Shown: piece after piece, positions 18,107 to 26,564 of the stretch | Numbering within the stretch: position 1 is the first letter of the stretch | Layout of the letters: the number at the start of each line of letters is the position of its first letter | Source of the DNA: an uncultured Mycoplasmatota bacterium | GTDB lineage: Bacteria; Bacillota_I; Bacilli_A; RF39; UBA660 | DNA length: 34,511 nt | Reading direction: 5' to 3' | Assembly (NCBI GenBank): GCA_946528555.1 | Contig: CAMMYS010000011.1 | Location: 1 to 34,511, forward strand | Position numbers and translations under genes: made by a program | Notes under the pieces: generated by a model | What the model saw: the letters and a program-made list of their open reading frames with translations, nothing else | What the model was told of the DNA's origin: nothing | The model's database searches: none

Positions 18107-20230
18107 ATTATCAAAGATCACGATTACAATGATTTAAAAGATCTATTAAAAACATATATGGAAGAAGAGTATATCGATTCCATAGATAGATATTATGAAC
18201 AAGCTAAGATAGTATATGCTGGGATGAAGAGAAAAACAGGTGATGATTATATTCTTCATCCTATCAATGTAGCTTATATTTTAGCTTCTTTAAGAATGGA
18301 TTCAGAAACTATAGGATGTGCTTTAATACATGAAGCAATATCTTTAGGAAAAATGACTTATGAAGAAATATCTAATATGTTTGGAGAAGATTCTGCTGAT
18401 ATAGTAGAATCTATTACTAAAATTAGTAATTTAAAACAAACATTTAAAATTAATAATCCAGAAAAATATAGAAGAATAATAGTAGGATTATCACAAAATC
18501 CTGCGACACTATTTATTAAGTTTGCAGATAGGCTTCATAATCTAAGAACATTAAAAGTACATGATGAGGTACATCAACAATATATAATTGATGAAACTCA
18601 AAATATTTATATACCAATCGCACATAGACTTGGTATGAAAAAGATGAAAAGTGAAATGGAAGACTTATGTCTTCAATATACTGATCCAGTTGAATATAAT
18701 AATGTACTTGAAAAGATTAATTCTAGTAAAGCTGAACTTGAAAAATCATTATCTAAAATGAAATATGAGATAATGCAAATATTAAATGATCATAATATTA
18801 AATATGAAATATTATCTAGAGTTAAATCTGTTCGTGGAATTTATAATAAATTGAAGGCTGGTAAAAATTGGAATGATATATATGATTTATTAGGATTAAG
18901 AGTACTTGTAGATACTGTAGAAGATTGTTATAGAGTAATAGGTTTAGTGCAAGCAAGATATTCTCCAATTCCTAATAGATTTAAAGATTATATAGCTAAT
19001 CCAAAACCAAACTTATATCAAAGTTTACATACTACTGTTTTCGGTGAAGATAAAAGAATCTATGAAGTACAAGTTAGAACTTATGAAATGGATGAAATAG
19101 CTGAAAAAGGTGTAGCTTCACACTGGAGTTATAAAGAGAAAACAGATGGTAGTGTTAAAAATAATTTAGATAAGATTTTAGAACAATTTAGAGTTTTAGT
19201 AGAAGCAAATGATATTGAACAAAATATGGATTTCTTTGTAAATATTAAGGATGAACTTAAGAGAAGTGAAATATATGTTTATACTCCAAAAGGAGATATT
19301 ATTGAACTTCCTAGTGGAGCAACACCAATTGACTTTGCATATAAAATTCATAGTGAAGTAGGTAATACTACAACAGGTGCTTTAGTTAATAGAAAGATGG
19401 TTAAACTAGATTATGCATTACAAGATGGTGATTTAGTTGAATTAATTACTCAAAAAGGACATGCTCCATCAAAAGGATGGCTAAAAATTGTTAAAACTGA
19501 TACAGCTAAAAGTAGAATTAAAGCATACTATTATAAAAAAGAAAGAGAAAAATATATTGCTACTGGACATGAAATGTTAACTAATGAATGCAAGAAGAGA
19601 AATGCTGATTTAAATGAATTACTTACAGAAGAAAATATAGATAAATTATGTAAGGCATATAAATTAGATAATTTAGATGATATTTATTTCTCAGTAGCAA
19701 CATTAAAAGTGTTACCATCTACGTTATTAAATAAATTAGAAGTACGCGAAGAAAAACCAAAGGTAAGACAATTGCCAAAGAAGGGTAATAAGAGTTCAAA
19801 TGGAATTATTATTGCTGGTTCTACAGACATTTTATCTACCTTAGCAACATGTTGTAATCCAGTATATGGAGAAGATATAGTAGGATATATAACTAAAGGA
19901 TATGGAGTTAAAATCCATTCTAAAAATTGCCCTAATATAGATTTAGATAGTGAAAGAATTATTGAAGCTAAATGGGAAGAAAATTTAGATAATAGATATT
20001 CTGCTAAAGTAAAAGTTTATGTAGATGATGTTAGTGATATATTACTTAAGATAATAACACTTGCTACTAAATCAGATATAATTGTTGATTCAATTAATTT
20101 AATTAATAGAAATAAAGAATTATTTTATGATATAAGTGTTAAAGTAAGAAATATTTCTTCACTTACTAATTTCTTAGATGAAGTTAAAACAATAAGTAAT
20201 GTTAAAGAAGTAGAAAGGATATTTATTTAA
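18107..20230 (+). CDS. rel: RelA/SpoT-family (p)ppGpp synthetase, probably hydrolase-defective; non-ATG start
   Basis: The enzyme makes the alarmone (p)ppGpp from ATP and GTP/GDP. Domains in order are HD hydrolase (about 20-195), synthetase (about 230-345, with RFKD at 291-294 and EVQVRT, Glu320), TGS (about 400-460), the Cys-rich zinc-finger-like segment ATCCNPVYGEDIVGY, and a C-terminal ACT domain. The hydrolase motif HDxxED reads HEAISL here (75-80), so the catalytic Glu-Asp pair is lost, while His51 and Asp141 remain. The first ATG (18158) has no ribosome site, and homology runs upstream of it. The frame is open back to 18092 with no ATG/GTG/TTG, and AAGGGAAGTG lies at 18095-18104, so ATT at 18107 (or ATC at 18110) is the likely start. 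It overlaps dtd by one base. Confidence 0.9.
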   Translation: MIKDHDYNDLKDLLKTYMEEEYIDSIDRYYEQAKIVYAGMKRKTGDDYILHPINVAYILASLRMDSETIGCALIHEAISLGKMTYEEISNMFGEDSADIVESITKISNLKQTFKINNPEKYRRIIVGLSQNPATLFIKFADRLHNLRTLKVHDEVHQQYIIDETQNIYIPIAHRLGMKKMKSEMEDLCLQYTDPVEYNNVLEKINSSKAELEKSLSKMKYEIMQILNDHNIKYEILSRVKSVRGIYNKLKAGKNWNDIYDLLGLRVLVDTVEDCYRVIGLVQARYSPIPNRFKDYIANPKPNLYQSLHTTVFGEDKRIYEVQVRTYEMDEIAEKGVASHWSYKEKTDGSVKNNLDKILEQFRVLVEANDIEQNMDFFVNIKDELKRSEIYVYTPKGDIIELPSGATPIDFAYKIHSEVGNTTTGALVNRKMVKLDYALQDGDLVELITQKGHAPSKGWLKIVKTDTAKSRIKAYYYKKEREKYIATGHEMLTNECKKRNADLNELLTEENIDKLCKAYKLDNLDDIYFSVATLKVLPSTLLNKLEVREEKPKVRQLPKKGNKSSNGIIIAGSTDILSTLATCCNPVYGEDIVGYITKGYGVKIHSKNCPNIDLDSERIIEAKWEENLDNRYSAKVKVYVDDVSDILLKIITLATKSDIIVDSINLINRNKELFYDISVKVRNISSLTNFLDEVKTISNVKEVERIFI

Positions 20231-20682
20231 TGAGAGTAGTAATACAAAGAAGTAAACATAGTAAAGTAACTATTGATGGAAAAGTTAATGGTGAAATAGA
20301 TCATGGTTATGTGGTATTAGTTGGTTTTACTGAAGGTGATAATGAAGCTATTATTGATAAAATGGTTAATAAAATAGTTAATCTTAGAATATTTGAAGAT
20401 GATCAAGGAAAAATAAATCTTAGTATTTTAGATGTTAATGGAAGTATATTAAGCATTAGTCAATTTACTTTATATGCTAATTGTAAAGAGGGAAGAAGAC
20501 CATCTTTTACAGAAGCGTTAAATCCAACAGATGCTACTAAGTTATATGATATATTTAATGAAAAACTAAGAGAATACGTTCTTGTAGAAACTGGAATATT
20601 TGGAGCAGATATGAAGGTTGAGATATATAATGATGGACCAGTTACTATAGTACTTGATAGTAATGAATTATTTAATAAATAG
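20230..20682 (+). CDS. dtd: D-aminoacyl-tRNA deacylase
   Basis: Dtd removes D-amino acids (and glycine on tRNA-Ala) from mischarged tRNAs in the cytosol. The 150 residues fit the family exactly: MRVVIQRSKHSKVTIDGK at the start, the SQFTLYANCKEGRRPSF motif (about 77-93), and the cross-subunit Gly-Pro motif NDGPVTIVLDS near the end. The ATG shares its first base with the rel stop (TAATG), so translation is coupled. The rel-dtd order is the same as in Bacillus. Nothing unusual was seen. Confidence 0.95.
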   Translation: MRVVIQRSKHSKVTIDGKVNGEIDHGYVVLVGFTEGDNEAIIDKMVNKIVNLRIFEDDQGKINLSILDVNGSILSISQFTLYANCKEGRRPSFTEALNPTDATKLYDIFNEKLREYVLVETGIFGADMKVEIYNDGPVTIVLDSNELFNK

Positions 20683-20691
20683 GAGGAAAAT

Positions 20692-22281
20692 ATGAAAAGT
20701 AAATTATTTGGAATTTCAATGGTAACTATTACTTGCTTATATGGTTTATTAGCAGCAGTTATATTATTAATATTCAAACTAATTGGTGCTGATATGTTAA
20801 TTGGAATATATATAAGTATTGCTGTATTAGTTATTCAATTTTTAATATCTCCATGGTTAACAGATTTATCAATGAGATTGTTTTATAAAGCTGATTTTAA
20901 TGCTACTTTACCAGAATATTTAAAAACATTTTTATTTGATGAATGCAAAAAATATAATATGAAAAATCCTAAAGTAGCAGTTATAGATGATGGTGGACCA
21001 AATGCATTTACATATGGTAGAACTAAAAATGATGCTAGAATTGTTATTACAAGAGGAATATATGAATTGTTAACTGAAGATGAAGTAAAAGCAGTTGTTG
21101 CTCATGAACTTGGACATGTTGTTCATTACGATATGTTATTTATGACAGCTGTTCAAGTAGTACCTCTTGTATTATATGCAATATATGAAGCATTTGCTCG
21201 TAGTAGCAGGGGTGATAATGACGATAATAAAGCTGCTATGATTGGATGGATAGCATATATTTTATATGTTATTAGTCAATATATTATTTTATGGTTATCA
21301 AGAACAAGAGAATATTATGCTGATGAATTCTCATTAGAAGAAACTAAAAATCCTAATTCACTTGCAAGTGCATTAGTTAAAATAGGATTTGGTTTAAGTA
21401 CAGCAGAAACTAAAGGAAAACATAATATTAATAAAAAGAATGCACTTGGAATATTTGATTCAAATACATCTAAATCTTTAGTAGTATCTTGTACTGATGC
21501 TAATAATAATATATCAGAAGAAAATATTAAAAATGCTATGAAATGGGAAATGTGGAATCCATGGGCATTATGGTTCCAATTTAATTCAACACACCCATTA
21601 ATATCTAAAAGATTAATTGCTATATCAAAACGTAGTGAAGAATTTGGTCAAAGACCATATATTATTTTTGATTTAGAAAAACCAGAAAGTTATGTAGATG
21701 ATTTCTTTGTTGAATTATTTATAAAGTTTTTACCAACATTATGTATTATTTGTACAATAATAGCAGTAATATTTTTAACTAAATATTTATTTATAGTAAT
21801 AGGAGGAGGTTTATTATTAACAGTTTTTACAGCATATATTGGTTATAATAGAGCTCATAAAAATAAAGACTATAAAGATTCAACTGTAAAAGATCTTTTA
21901 GGTGAAGTAAAAGTATCTCATATTACTTCAATTCCTTGTATATTAAAAGGTACTATTATAGGTAGAGGTAATCCAGGATGTATTTTTAATGAAGACTTTA
22001 TTATAAAAGATAGTACAGGTATTATGTTCTTAGATTATAATCAACCATTATTTATTTTAAATAAAGTATTTGCTTTATTTAAATCAAAAGAGTATTTTGA
22101 TAAAGAAGTAACTGTTAAAGGTTGGTATAGAAGAAGTCCTGTTCCATATGTAGAAATAAAAGAATATACTATAGATGGTGTAACAAAGAAAATATGGACA
22201 TATAGTTTAGGTAAAGCAATGTATGTTGTTTTCGGTATTTTAGCTATTGGTATAATAGCATTTCAATTTATAGGAAAATAG
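20692..22281 (+). CDS. M48-family membrane metalloprotease with extra C-terminal domain
   Basis: This is an HtpX-like zinc protease of the membrane. Two N-terminal membrane helices (about 5-60) precede the zinc site VAHELGHVVHYD (His138, Glu139, His142) with the third ligand in RTREYYADEFS (Glu207), and further helices flank it (about 155-200 and 340-385). At 529 residues it is far longer than HtpX (about 290). After a membrane pair comes a domain of about 120 residues with PCILKGTIIGRGNPGCIF, KDSTGIMFLDY and VKGWYRRSPVPYVEI, which looks like an OB-type beta barrel, then a last hydrophobic helix. It follows dtd by nine bases with a strong AGGAGG and ends the comN-rel unit. The substrate is unknown; membrane protein quality control is the family role. 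Confidence 0.88.
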   Translation: MKSKLFGISMVTITCLYGLLAAVILLIFKLIGADMLIGIYISIAVLVIQFLISPWLTDLSMRLFYKADFNATLPEYLKTFLFDECKKYNMKNPKVAVIDDGGPNAFTYGRTKNDARIVITRGIYELLTEDEVKAVVAHELGHVVHYDMLFMTAVQVVPLVLYAIYEAFARSSRGDNDDNKAAMIGWIAYILYVISQYIILWLSRTREYYADEFSLEETKNPNSLASALVKIGFGLSTAETKGKHNINKKNALGIFDSNTSKSLVVSCTDANNNISEENIKNAMKWEMWNPWALWFQFNSTHPLISKRLIAISKRSEEFGQRPYIIFDLEKPESYVDDFFVELFIKFLPTLCIICTIIAVIFLTKYLFIVIGGGLLLTVFTAYIGYNRAHKNKDYKDSTVKDLLGEVKVSHITSIPCILKGTIIGRGNPGCIFNEDFIIKDSTGIMFLDYNQPLFILNKVFALFKSKEYFDKEVTVKGWYRRSPVPYVEIKEYTIDGVTKKIWTYSLGKAMYVVFGILAIGIIAFQFIGK

Positions 22282-22306
22282 TTCTATTTATAGAACTATT
22301 TTTTTT
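22278..22306 (+). terminator. Terminator overlapping the M48 gene stop
   Basis: ATAGTTCTA at 22278-22286 pairs with TAGAACTAT at 22291-22299 around TTTA, followed by a T-run to 22306. The TAG stop (22279-22281) is inside the left arm. It closes the comN-secDF-rel-dtd-M48 unit. Confidence 0.85.
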
Positions 22307-22412
22307 ATAATAAAATTGTTAGTAATATTTCTGATATCGCTTTGAAGATATATTTTGAATTATTTTTAGTTAAAAAAATCAATTTTTCTTTTAAAAAAAT
22401 ATAAAAAAGTAT

Positions 22413-22418
22413 TATAAT
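22413..22418 (+). promoter_or_regulatory. -10 box immediately before mutS
   Basis: A consensus TATAAT ends seven bases before the A of the mutS ATG, so RNA would start at or next to the initiation codon. The rest of 22307-22412 is A/T runs; another TATAAT at 22306-22311 is a possible upstream promoter. No ribosome site beyond AAGG at 22420-22423 is present. Confidence 0.45.
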
Positions 22419-22425
22419 AAAGGCT

Positions 22426-24945
22426 ATGGAAAGAAAAGATGTTAACTTAAATGATGTTAGTCCTATGATGCGTGAGTATCTTAAGACTAAAAGTGAATAT
22501 GAAGGAATAATATTATTTTATAGATTAGGTGACTTCTATGAAATGTTTTTTGATGATGCAATTACTGCTAGTCATGAATTAGAGTTAACATTAACTGGAA
22601 AACAATGTGGTTTAAAAGAAAGAGTACCAATGTGTGGTGTTCCTCATCATGCAGTTAATATATATTTAGAAAAACTAATTGAAAAAGGATATAAAGTAGC
22701 TATTTGTGAACAAATGGAAGATCCTAAAACTGCTAAAGGTATTGTTAAAAGAGAAGTAATACAAATAGTAAGTGCAGGAACTATTACAAGTACAGAAATA
22801 GTTAATGAAAAGGACTTTAATTATATAGCAAGTGTGACAGATTATAATACTACATATGCTTTATCATATGCAGATTTATTAAGCGGAAAAGTATATGCTA
22901 CTTATATTGAACATAATACTGATAAATTAATAAGTCATTTAGTTAATTTAAATATAAAAGAATTAGTATTAAGAGAAAACTTTGATATAGAAATAGTACA
23001 TAAACTAAAAAGTAATTATAATATTTATGTTTCATATTATGATGATGACAAGGAATATAAAAATGTATTTAATAATATTCATGATGAAAAGTTAATTCGT
23101 AATACATCATTAGTATTAAATTATTTATCAAATTCATTAAAACAAGATTTATCTCATATACAAGAAGTAGAATTAATAGATAATAATTTATTCTTAGAAT
23201 TAGATAAAGAATGTATTAAGAACTTAGAACTTGTTGAAACAATACGTGGTAAAGATAGACAAAATAGTTTACTTGGCTTTATGGATAAAACTAGAACTGC
23301 TATGGGAAGTAGATTACTTAAAAGTTATATTATTAGTCCATCTATTAGTTATGAAGAAATAATAAGTAGACAAAACTTAGTAGAAAAATTAATAAATGAG
23401 TTTTTACTTAAAAGTGAATTAAGAGAATTCTTATATGAAATATATGATTTAGAAAGATTAACTGGTAAAGTAGCATGTAATAATTTAAATGCTAGGGATA
23501 TGCTTCAATTAAAGAGTAGTTTAAAAGTTTTACCAGATATTAACTTGATATTAAAACAATTAGACTTAGATGAATTAGATACATTTGATAGTTTATATCA
23601 ATTACTTGAAAAATCTATTAAAGAAGATGTACCTCTTACAGTTAAAGAGGGTGGACTTATTAAAGATGGATTTAATCCTGAAGTTGATGAACTTAGAAGT
23701 ATTAAATTAAATGGTAAAGATTTTATATCTAAATTTGAGGCTGAAGAAAAAGAAAGAACAGGTATCAAAGGATTAAAGATTGGATATAATAAAGTATTTG
23801 GTTATTATATTGAAGTTCCTAAAGGCCAAGTAAGTTTAGTTAAAGAAGAATTTCATTATGATAGAAAACAAACAATATCTAATTGTGAAAGATATATAAC
23901 ACCATTATTAAAAGAAAAAGAAAGCATGATATTAAATGCTGAAGATAGATTAAATGAGCTCGAATATGAATTGTTTTGTAATATTAAAGATGAAATTAAA
24001 AAATATATTTCATCATTACAAAAAGCATCTAATAAAATAGCTTATTTAGATGTAATGCAATCATTTGCTACAATAGCAGAAGACCATAATTTTATTAAGC
24101 CAATTATTAATAAAGATAATTCAATAAAAGTTATTGGTGGTAGACATCCTGTTGTTGAAAGTGTTATTGAAGGTGAATATATTGATAATGATATTATAAT
24201 GGATAAAAATACAAATATTCTTATAATAACAGGTCCTAATATGAGTGGTAAAAGTACATATATGAGAGAACTTGGAATTATTAGTATATTAAATCAAATA
24301 GGATCTTTTGTACCAGCTAAGGAGTGTGAATTACCTATATTTGATAAAATATTTACTAGAATAGGTGCAAGTGATGATTTAGTAGGTGGAGAAAGTACAT
24401 TCATGGTTGAGATGAAAGAAAGTGCTTATGCTCTTAAAAATGCAACTAAAAACAGTTTAATATTATTTGATGAGCTTGGTAGAGGAACAAGTACTTATGA
24501 TGGTATGAGCCTAGCAGGAGCAATAATAGAATATATTTCTAAGAAAATAAAATGTAAGACATTATTTTCAACACACTATCATGAACTTACTAAGATGGAA
24601 AACTTATATAGTGGAATAAAAAATGTACATGTTACTATTAGTGAAGAAGATGGAGATATTACTTTCTTACACAAAGTACTTGATGGAGCAGTTGATAAAA
24701 GTTATGGAATTAATGTTGCAAAACTAGCTGAACTTCCAGAAGAAGTAATAAGTGAGTCATGGAGATTATTAGAAGAATTTGAATCTAAAAATGGTAAACA
24801 AAAATCAAATGTTCATCAATATACATTAGATTTAGTAGAAGAAAAACATGATGAATTAAGAGATTATTTAAAAAATGTTAATGTTAATGAAATAACACCA
24901 ATTGAAGCATTAAATATATTAGATCATATTAAAAAAATATCTTAA
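22426..24945 (+). CDS. mutS: DNA mismatch repair protein MutS
   Basis: MutS recognises mismatches and small loops and recruits MutL. The 839-residue protein has all domains: the mismatch-reading N-terminus with SPMMREYLKTK and RLGDFYEMFFDDA (Phe37 and Glu39 of the FxE motif), connector, levers and clamp, and the ATPase with Walker A TGPNMSGKSTYMRE (from about 602), Walker B LILFDELGRGTST and the STHYHELT signature. The C-terminus is short. No mutL follows, unlike in many Firmicutes; instead a helical unknown comes 12 bases later. The start lacks a proper ribosome site and a -10 box abuts it, which points to a leaderless message. An internal ATG further in would cut into the conserved N-terminus. 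Confidence 0.95.
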   Translation: MERKDVNLNDVSPMMREYLKTKSEYEGIILFYRLGDFYEMFFDDAITASHELELTLTGKQCGLKERVPMCGVPHHAVNIYLEKLIEKGYKVAICEQMEDPKTAKGIVKREVIQIVSAGTITSTEIVNEKDFNYIASVTDYNTTYALSYADLLSGKVYATYIEHNTDKLISHLVNLNIKELVLRENFDIEIVHKLKSNYNIYVSYYDDDKEYKNVFNNIHDEKLIRNTSLVLNYLSNSLKQDLSHIQEVELIDNNLFLELDKECIKNLELVETIRGKDRQNSLLGFMDKTRTAMGSRLLKSYIISPSISYEEIISRQNLVEKLINEFLLKSELREFLYEIYDLERLTGKVACNNLNARDMLQLKSSLKVLPDINLILKQLDLDELDTFDSLYQLLEKSIKEDVPLTVKEGGLIKDGFNPEVDELRSIKLNGKDFISKFEAEEKERTGIKGLKIGYNKVFGYYIEVPKGQVSLVKEEFHYDRKQTISNCERYITPLLKEKESMILNAEDRLNELEYELFCNIKDEIKKYISSLQKASNKIAYLDVMQSFATIAEDHNFIKPIINKDNSIKVIGGRHPVVESVIEGEYIDNDIIMDKNTNILIITGPNMSGKSTYMRELGIISILNQIGSFVPAKECELPIFDKIFTRIGASDDLVGGESTFMVEMKESAYALKNATKNSLILFDELGRGTSTYDGMSLAGAIIEYISKKIKCKTLFSTHYHELTKMENLYSGIKNVHVTISEEDGDITFLHKVLDGAVDKSYGINVAKLAELPEEVISESWRLLEEFESKNGKQKSNVHQYTLDLVEEKHDELRDYLKNVNVNEITPIEALNILDHIKKIS

Positions 24946-24957
24946 TAAGGAGTAATT

Positions 24958-25608
24958 ATGGATAAAGATTTTAATGAATTTACTGAAGAAGATTTTGAAA
25001 GTGAAGATTTTAATGAAGAAGCATTTAGACAAAAAGTAATAAATGCTGCACAAGCAGATTTAGATGAAACACCAAATATTGGTGAATCAATTCAAAAGAG
25101 AAAGAATGATTTAGCACAAATAAAAGATAATTTTAATGCTATATGGGCAGCATATAAAGCTCTTAAAAAAGCAAGAAATCATGAAGAATGGCAATTTATA
25201 GATGCTAAAGTTAGAACTCTTTTATATGCAGTATTAAATAAATTATTGAGTGCTTTTGTTAGAGCAGGTACATATGATGAAATAATGAAATTAAATGATA
25301 AAATTGATTTATCTTTAAAAGATTTAAGAGAAGAAAAAGATTTATTAAGAAATATGAGATCTGCAATTAAAGAATTAGAAAAATATGATATTGATGATTG
25401 TAATTATGATATGGCTTTATTATTAGCTTTAATAAATGAAAAGAATGATTTATTAATGAGAAGGTTAAATGAAGAAGTACGTGGTTTAGGTATTAGATTA
25501 AGAGGAATAGACTATTATTCAAATTCTAAGATTCAAGAAGATTTAGATTTAATTAGTGAAAATATAGATTATAAAGTTCAAAAATTAGAATTAACACATA
25601 AATATTGA
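24958..25608 (+). CDS. Hypothetical helical cytoplasmic protein, 216 aa
   Basis: Not recognised. The 216-residue protein opens with an acidic, Phe-rich segment of near repeats (FNEFTEEDFESEDFNEE), followed by almost continuous charged helices that could form coiled coils; Lys, Glu and Leu dominate. There is no membrane segment or Cys cluster. A good ribosome site (AAGGAG) precedes the ATG, and the gene follows mutS by 12 bases, so it is probably co-transcribed with mutS. Whether it has anything to do with repair is unknown. The next gene has its own promoter, whose -35 box overlaps this gene's stop codon. Confidence 0.72.
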   Translation: MDKDFNEFTEEDFESEDFNEEAFRQKVINAAQADLDETPNIGESIQKRKNDLAQIKDNFNAIWAAYKALKKARNHEEWQFIDAKVRTLLYAVLNKLLSAFVRAGTYDEIMKLNDKIDLSLKDLREEKDLLRNMRSAIKELEKYDIDDCNYDMALLLALINEKNDLLMRRLNEEVRGLGIRLRGIDYYSNSKIQEDLDLISENIDYKVQKLELTHKY

Positions 25609-25633
25609 TAAATAATAAGAATTATGTTATAAT
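25605..25633 (+). promoter_or_regulatory. Strong promoter for the 296-aa gene, overlapping the upstream stop codon
   Basis: TTGATA at 25605-25610, a 17-base spacer and TATAAT at 25628-25633 with TG at 25625-25626 make the best-formed promoter seen here. The TGA stop (25606-25608) of the 216-aa gene lies inside the -35 box. The start site is expected near 25640, eight bases before GGAGGGG. Confidence 0.75.
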
Positions 25634-25656
25634 ATCCCCAATTTTTTGGAGGGGTT

Positions 25657-26547
25657 ATGGATTACAAAAGTTTATTAAATAATTATCATAAACTAGCAGT
25701 AAATGTAAAAAAATACTTTGATTTTATTGGTTATAGAGTACCAATTATTAGAGGAATTGATAGTTTTAATTTCAGACCAGAACATTATGAATATCTAAAG
25801 ATTGTATTATTAGAAGATGGTTTATATATCAATACAGATTTATTAGTAGAAAAATTATCAGATGAACTTAGTTTTCTAGGAGATAAAAATCAAAAAGAAT
25901 TACTTTTATATTTAAGATCAATCAGATTAACTAAGCCTAAAGAAGTATTTAATAAATTTCCAAAATTATTAGCTTATTATAATAAATGGCATGATGAAAA
26001 AATAGATGATGTAAATCAAATAATGCAACAAACTACTAGTAAATATAAAAGATATGGTGAAGAAATTAGAATGTTAGAACATATGATCAAAATAGGTAAA
26101 ATTAAAAATAGTTCTAACATAAGAGAAAAGATAAATAAATATAAAAGTTTTCGTTCTAATAGTTTAAGTAATATTATTGAGACAGAAACAATGAATGCAT
26201 TTATTAATTATTTATCTAATCAAATATCTTTTTTAGCAACATATAAAAATAGAAGATATGTAAAATTAGCTAATGAAAGAAATGTAATAGTTAATAATGA
26301 TATATTCTATTATTATTTAGCTAAATTATTATTTGAAAAAACTGATAAACCTGATTTAGAAGAAAGAAGATTAGAATCAATAAAAAAATATATTGATAAA
26401 TATTTAAGTGATAATGAACAATATATTGATTCAAATAATATGATAACTATTACATGTAAAGAAAGATACATGGATGAACCAATAAAAGAATATGATTTAA
26501 GTGATTTAAAAAAATTAGTTAGTTCTAAGACATTAAAAAAATCCTAA
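25657..26547 (+). CDS. Hypothetical protein, 296 aa
   Basis: Not recognised. The 296-residue protein is basic and rich in Lys, Tyr and Asn, mostly helical by eye, with no signal peptide, membrane helix or clear catalytic motif. A run near 140-165 (MIKIGKIKNSSNIREKINK) looks like a helical hairpin, and the C-terminus ends in a Lys/Ser-rich tail. It has its own strong promoter and ribosome site (GGAGGGG at 25648-25654). It converges with rnhC; its stop (26545-26547) overlaps the rnhC stop within a shared terminator. No function is proposed. Confidence 0.72.
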   Translation: MDYKSLLNNYHKLAVNVKKYFDFIGYRVPIIRGIDSFNFRPEHYEYLKIVLLEDGLYINTDLLVEKLSDELSFLGDKNQKELLLYLRSIRLTKPKEVFNKFPKLLAYYNKWHDEKIDDVNQIMQQTTSKYKRYGEEIRMLEHMIKIGKIKNSSNIREKINKYKSFRSNSLSNIIETETMNAFINYLSNQISFLATYKNRRYVKLANERNVIVNNDIFYYYLAKLLFEKTDKPDLEERRLESIKKYIDKYLSDNEQYIDSNNMITITCKERYMDEPIKEYDLSDLKKLVSSKTLKKS

Positions 26548-26564
26548 TTATTTAGGATTTTTTC
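26535..26564. terminator. Bidirectional terminator holding the stop codons of two convergent genes
   Basis: AAAAAATCCTAA at 26536-26547 pairs with TTAGGATTTTTT at 26552-26563 around a four-base loop. The plus-strand TAA (26545-26547) and the minus-strand TAG (26544-26546) share this arm. Confidence 0.88.

Noticed and set aside
20460..20777. Minus-strand ORF across dtd and the M48 start
   Set aside because: It covers two confident plus-strand genes and their junction, with no ribosome site.
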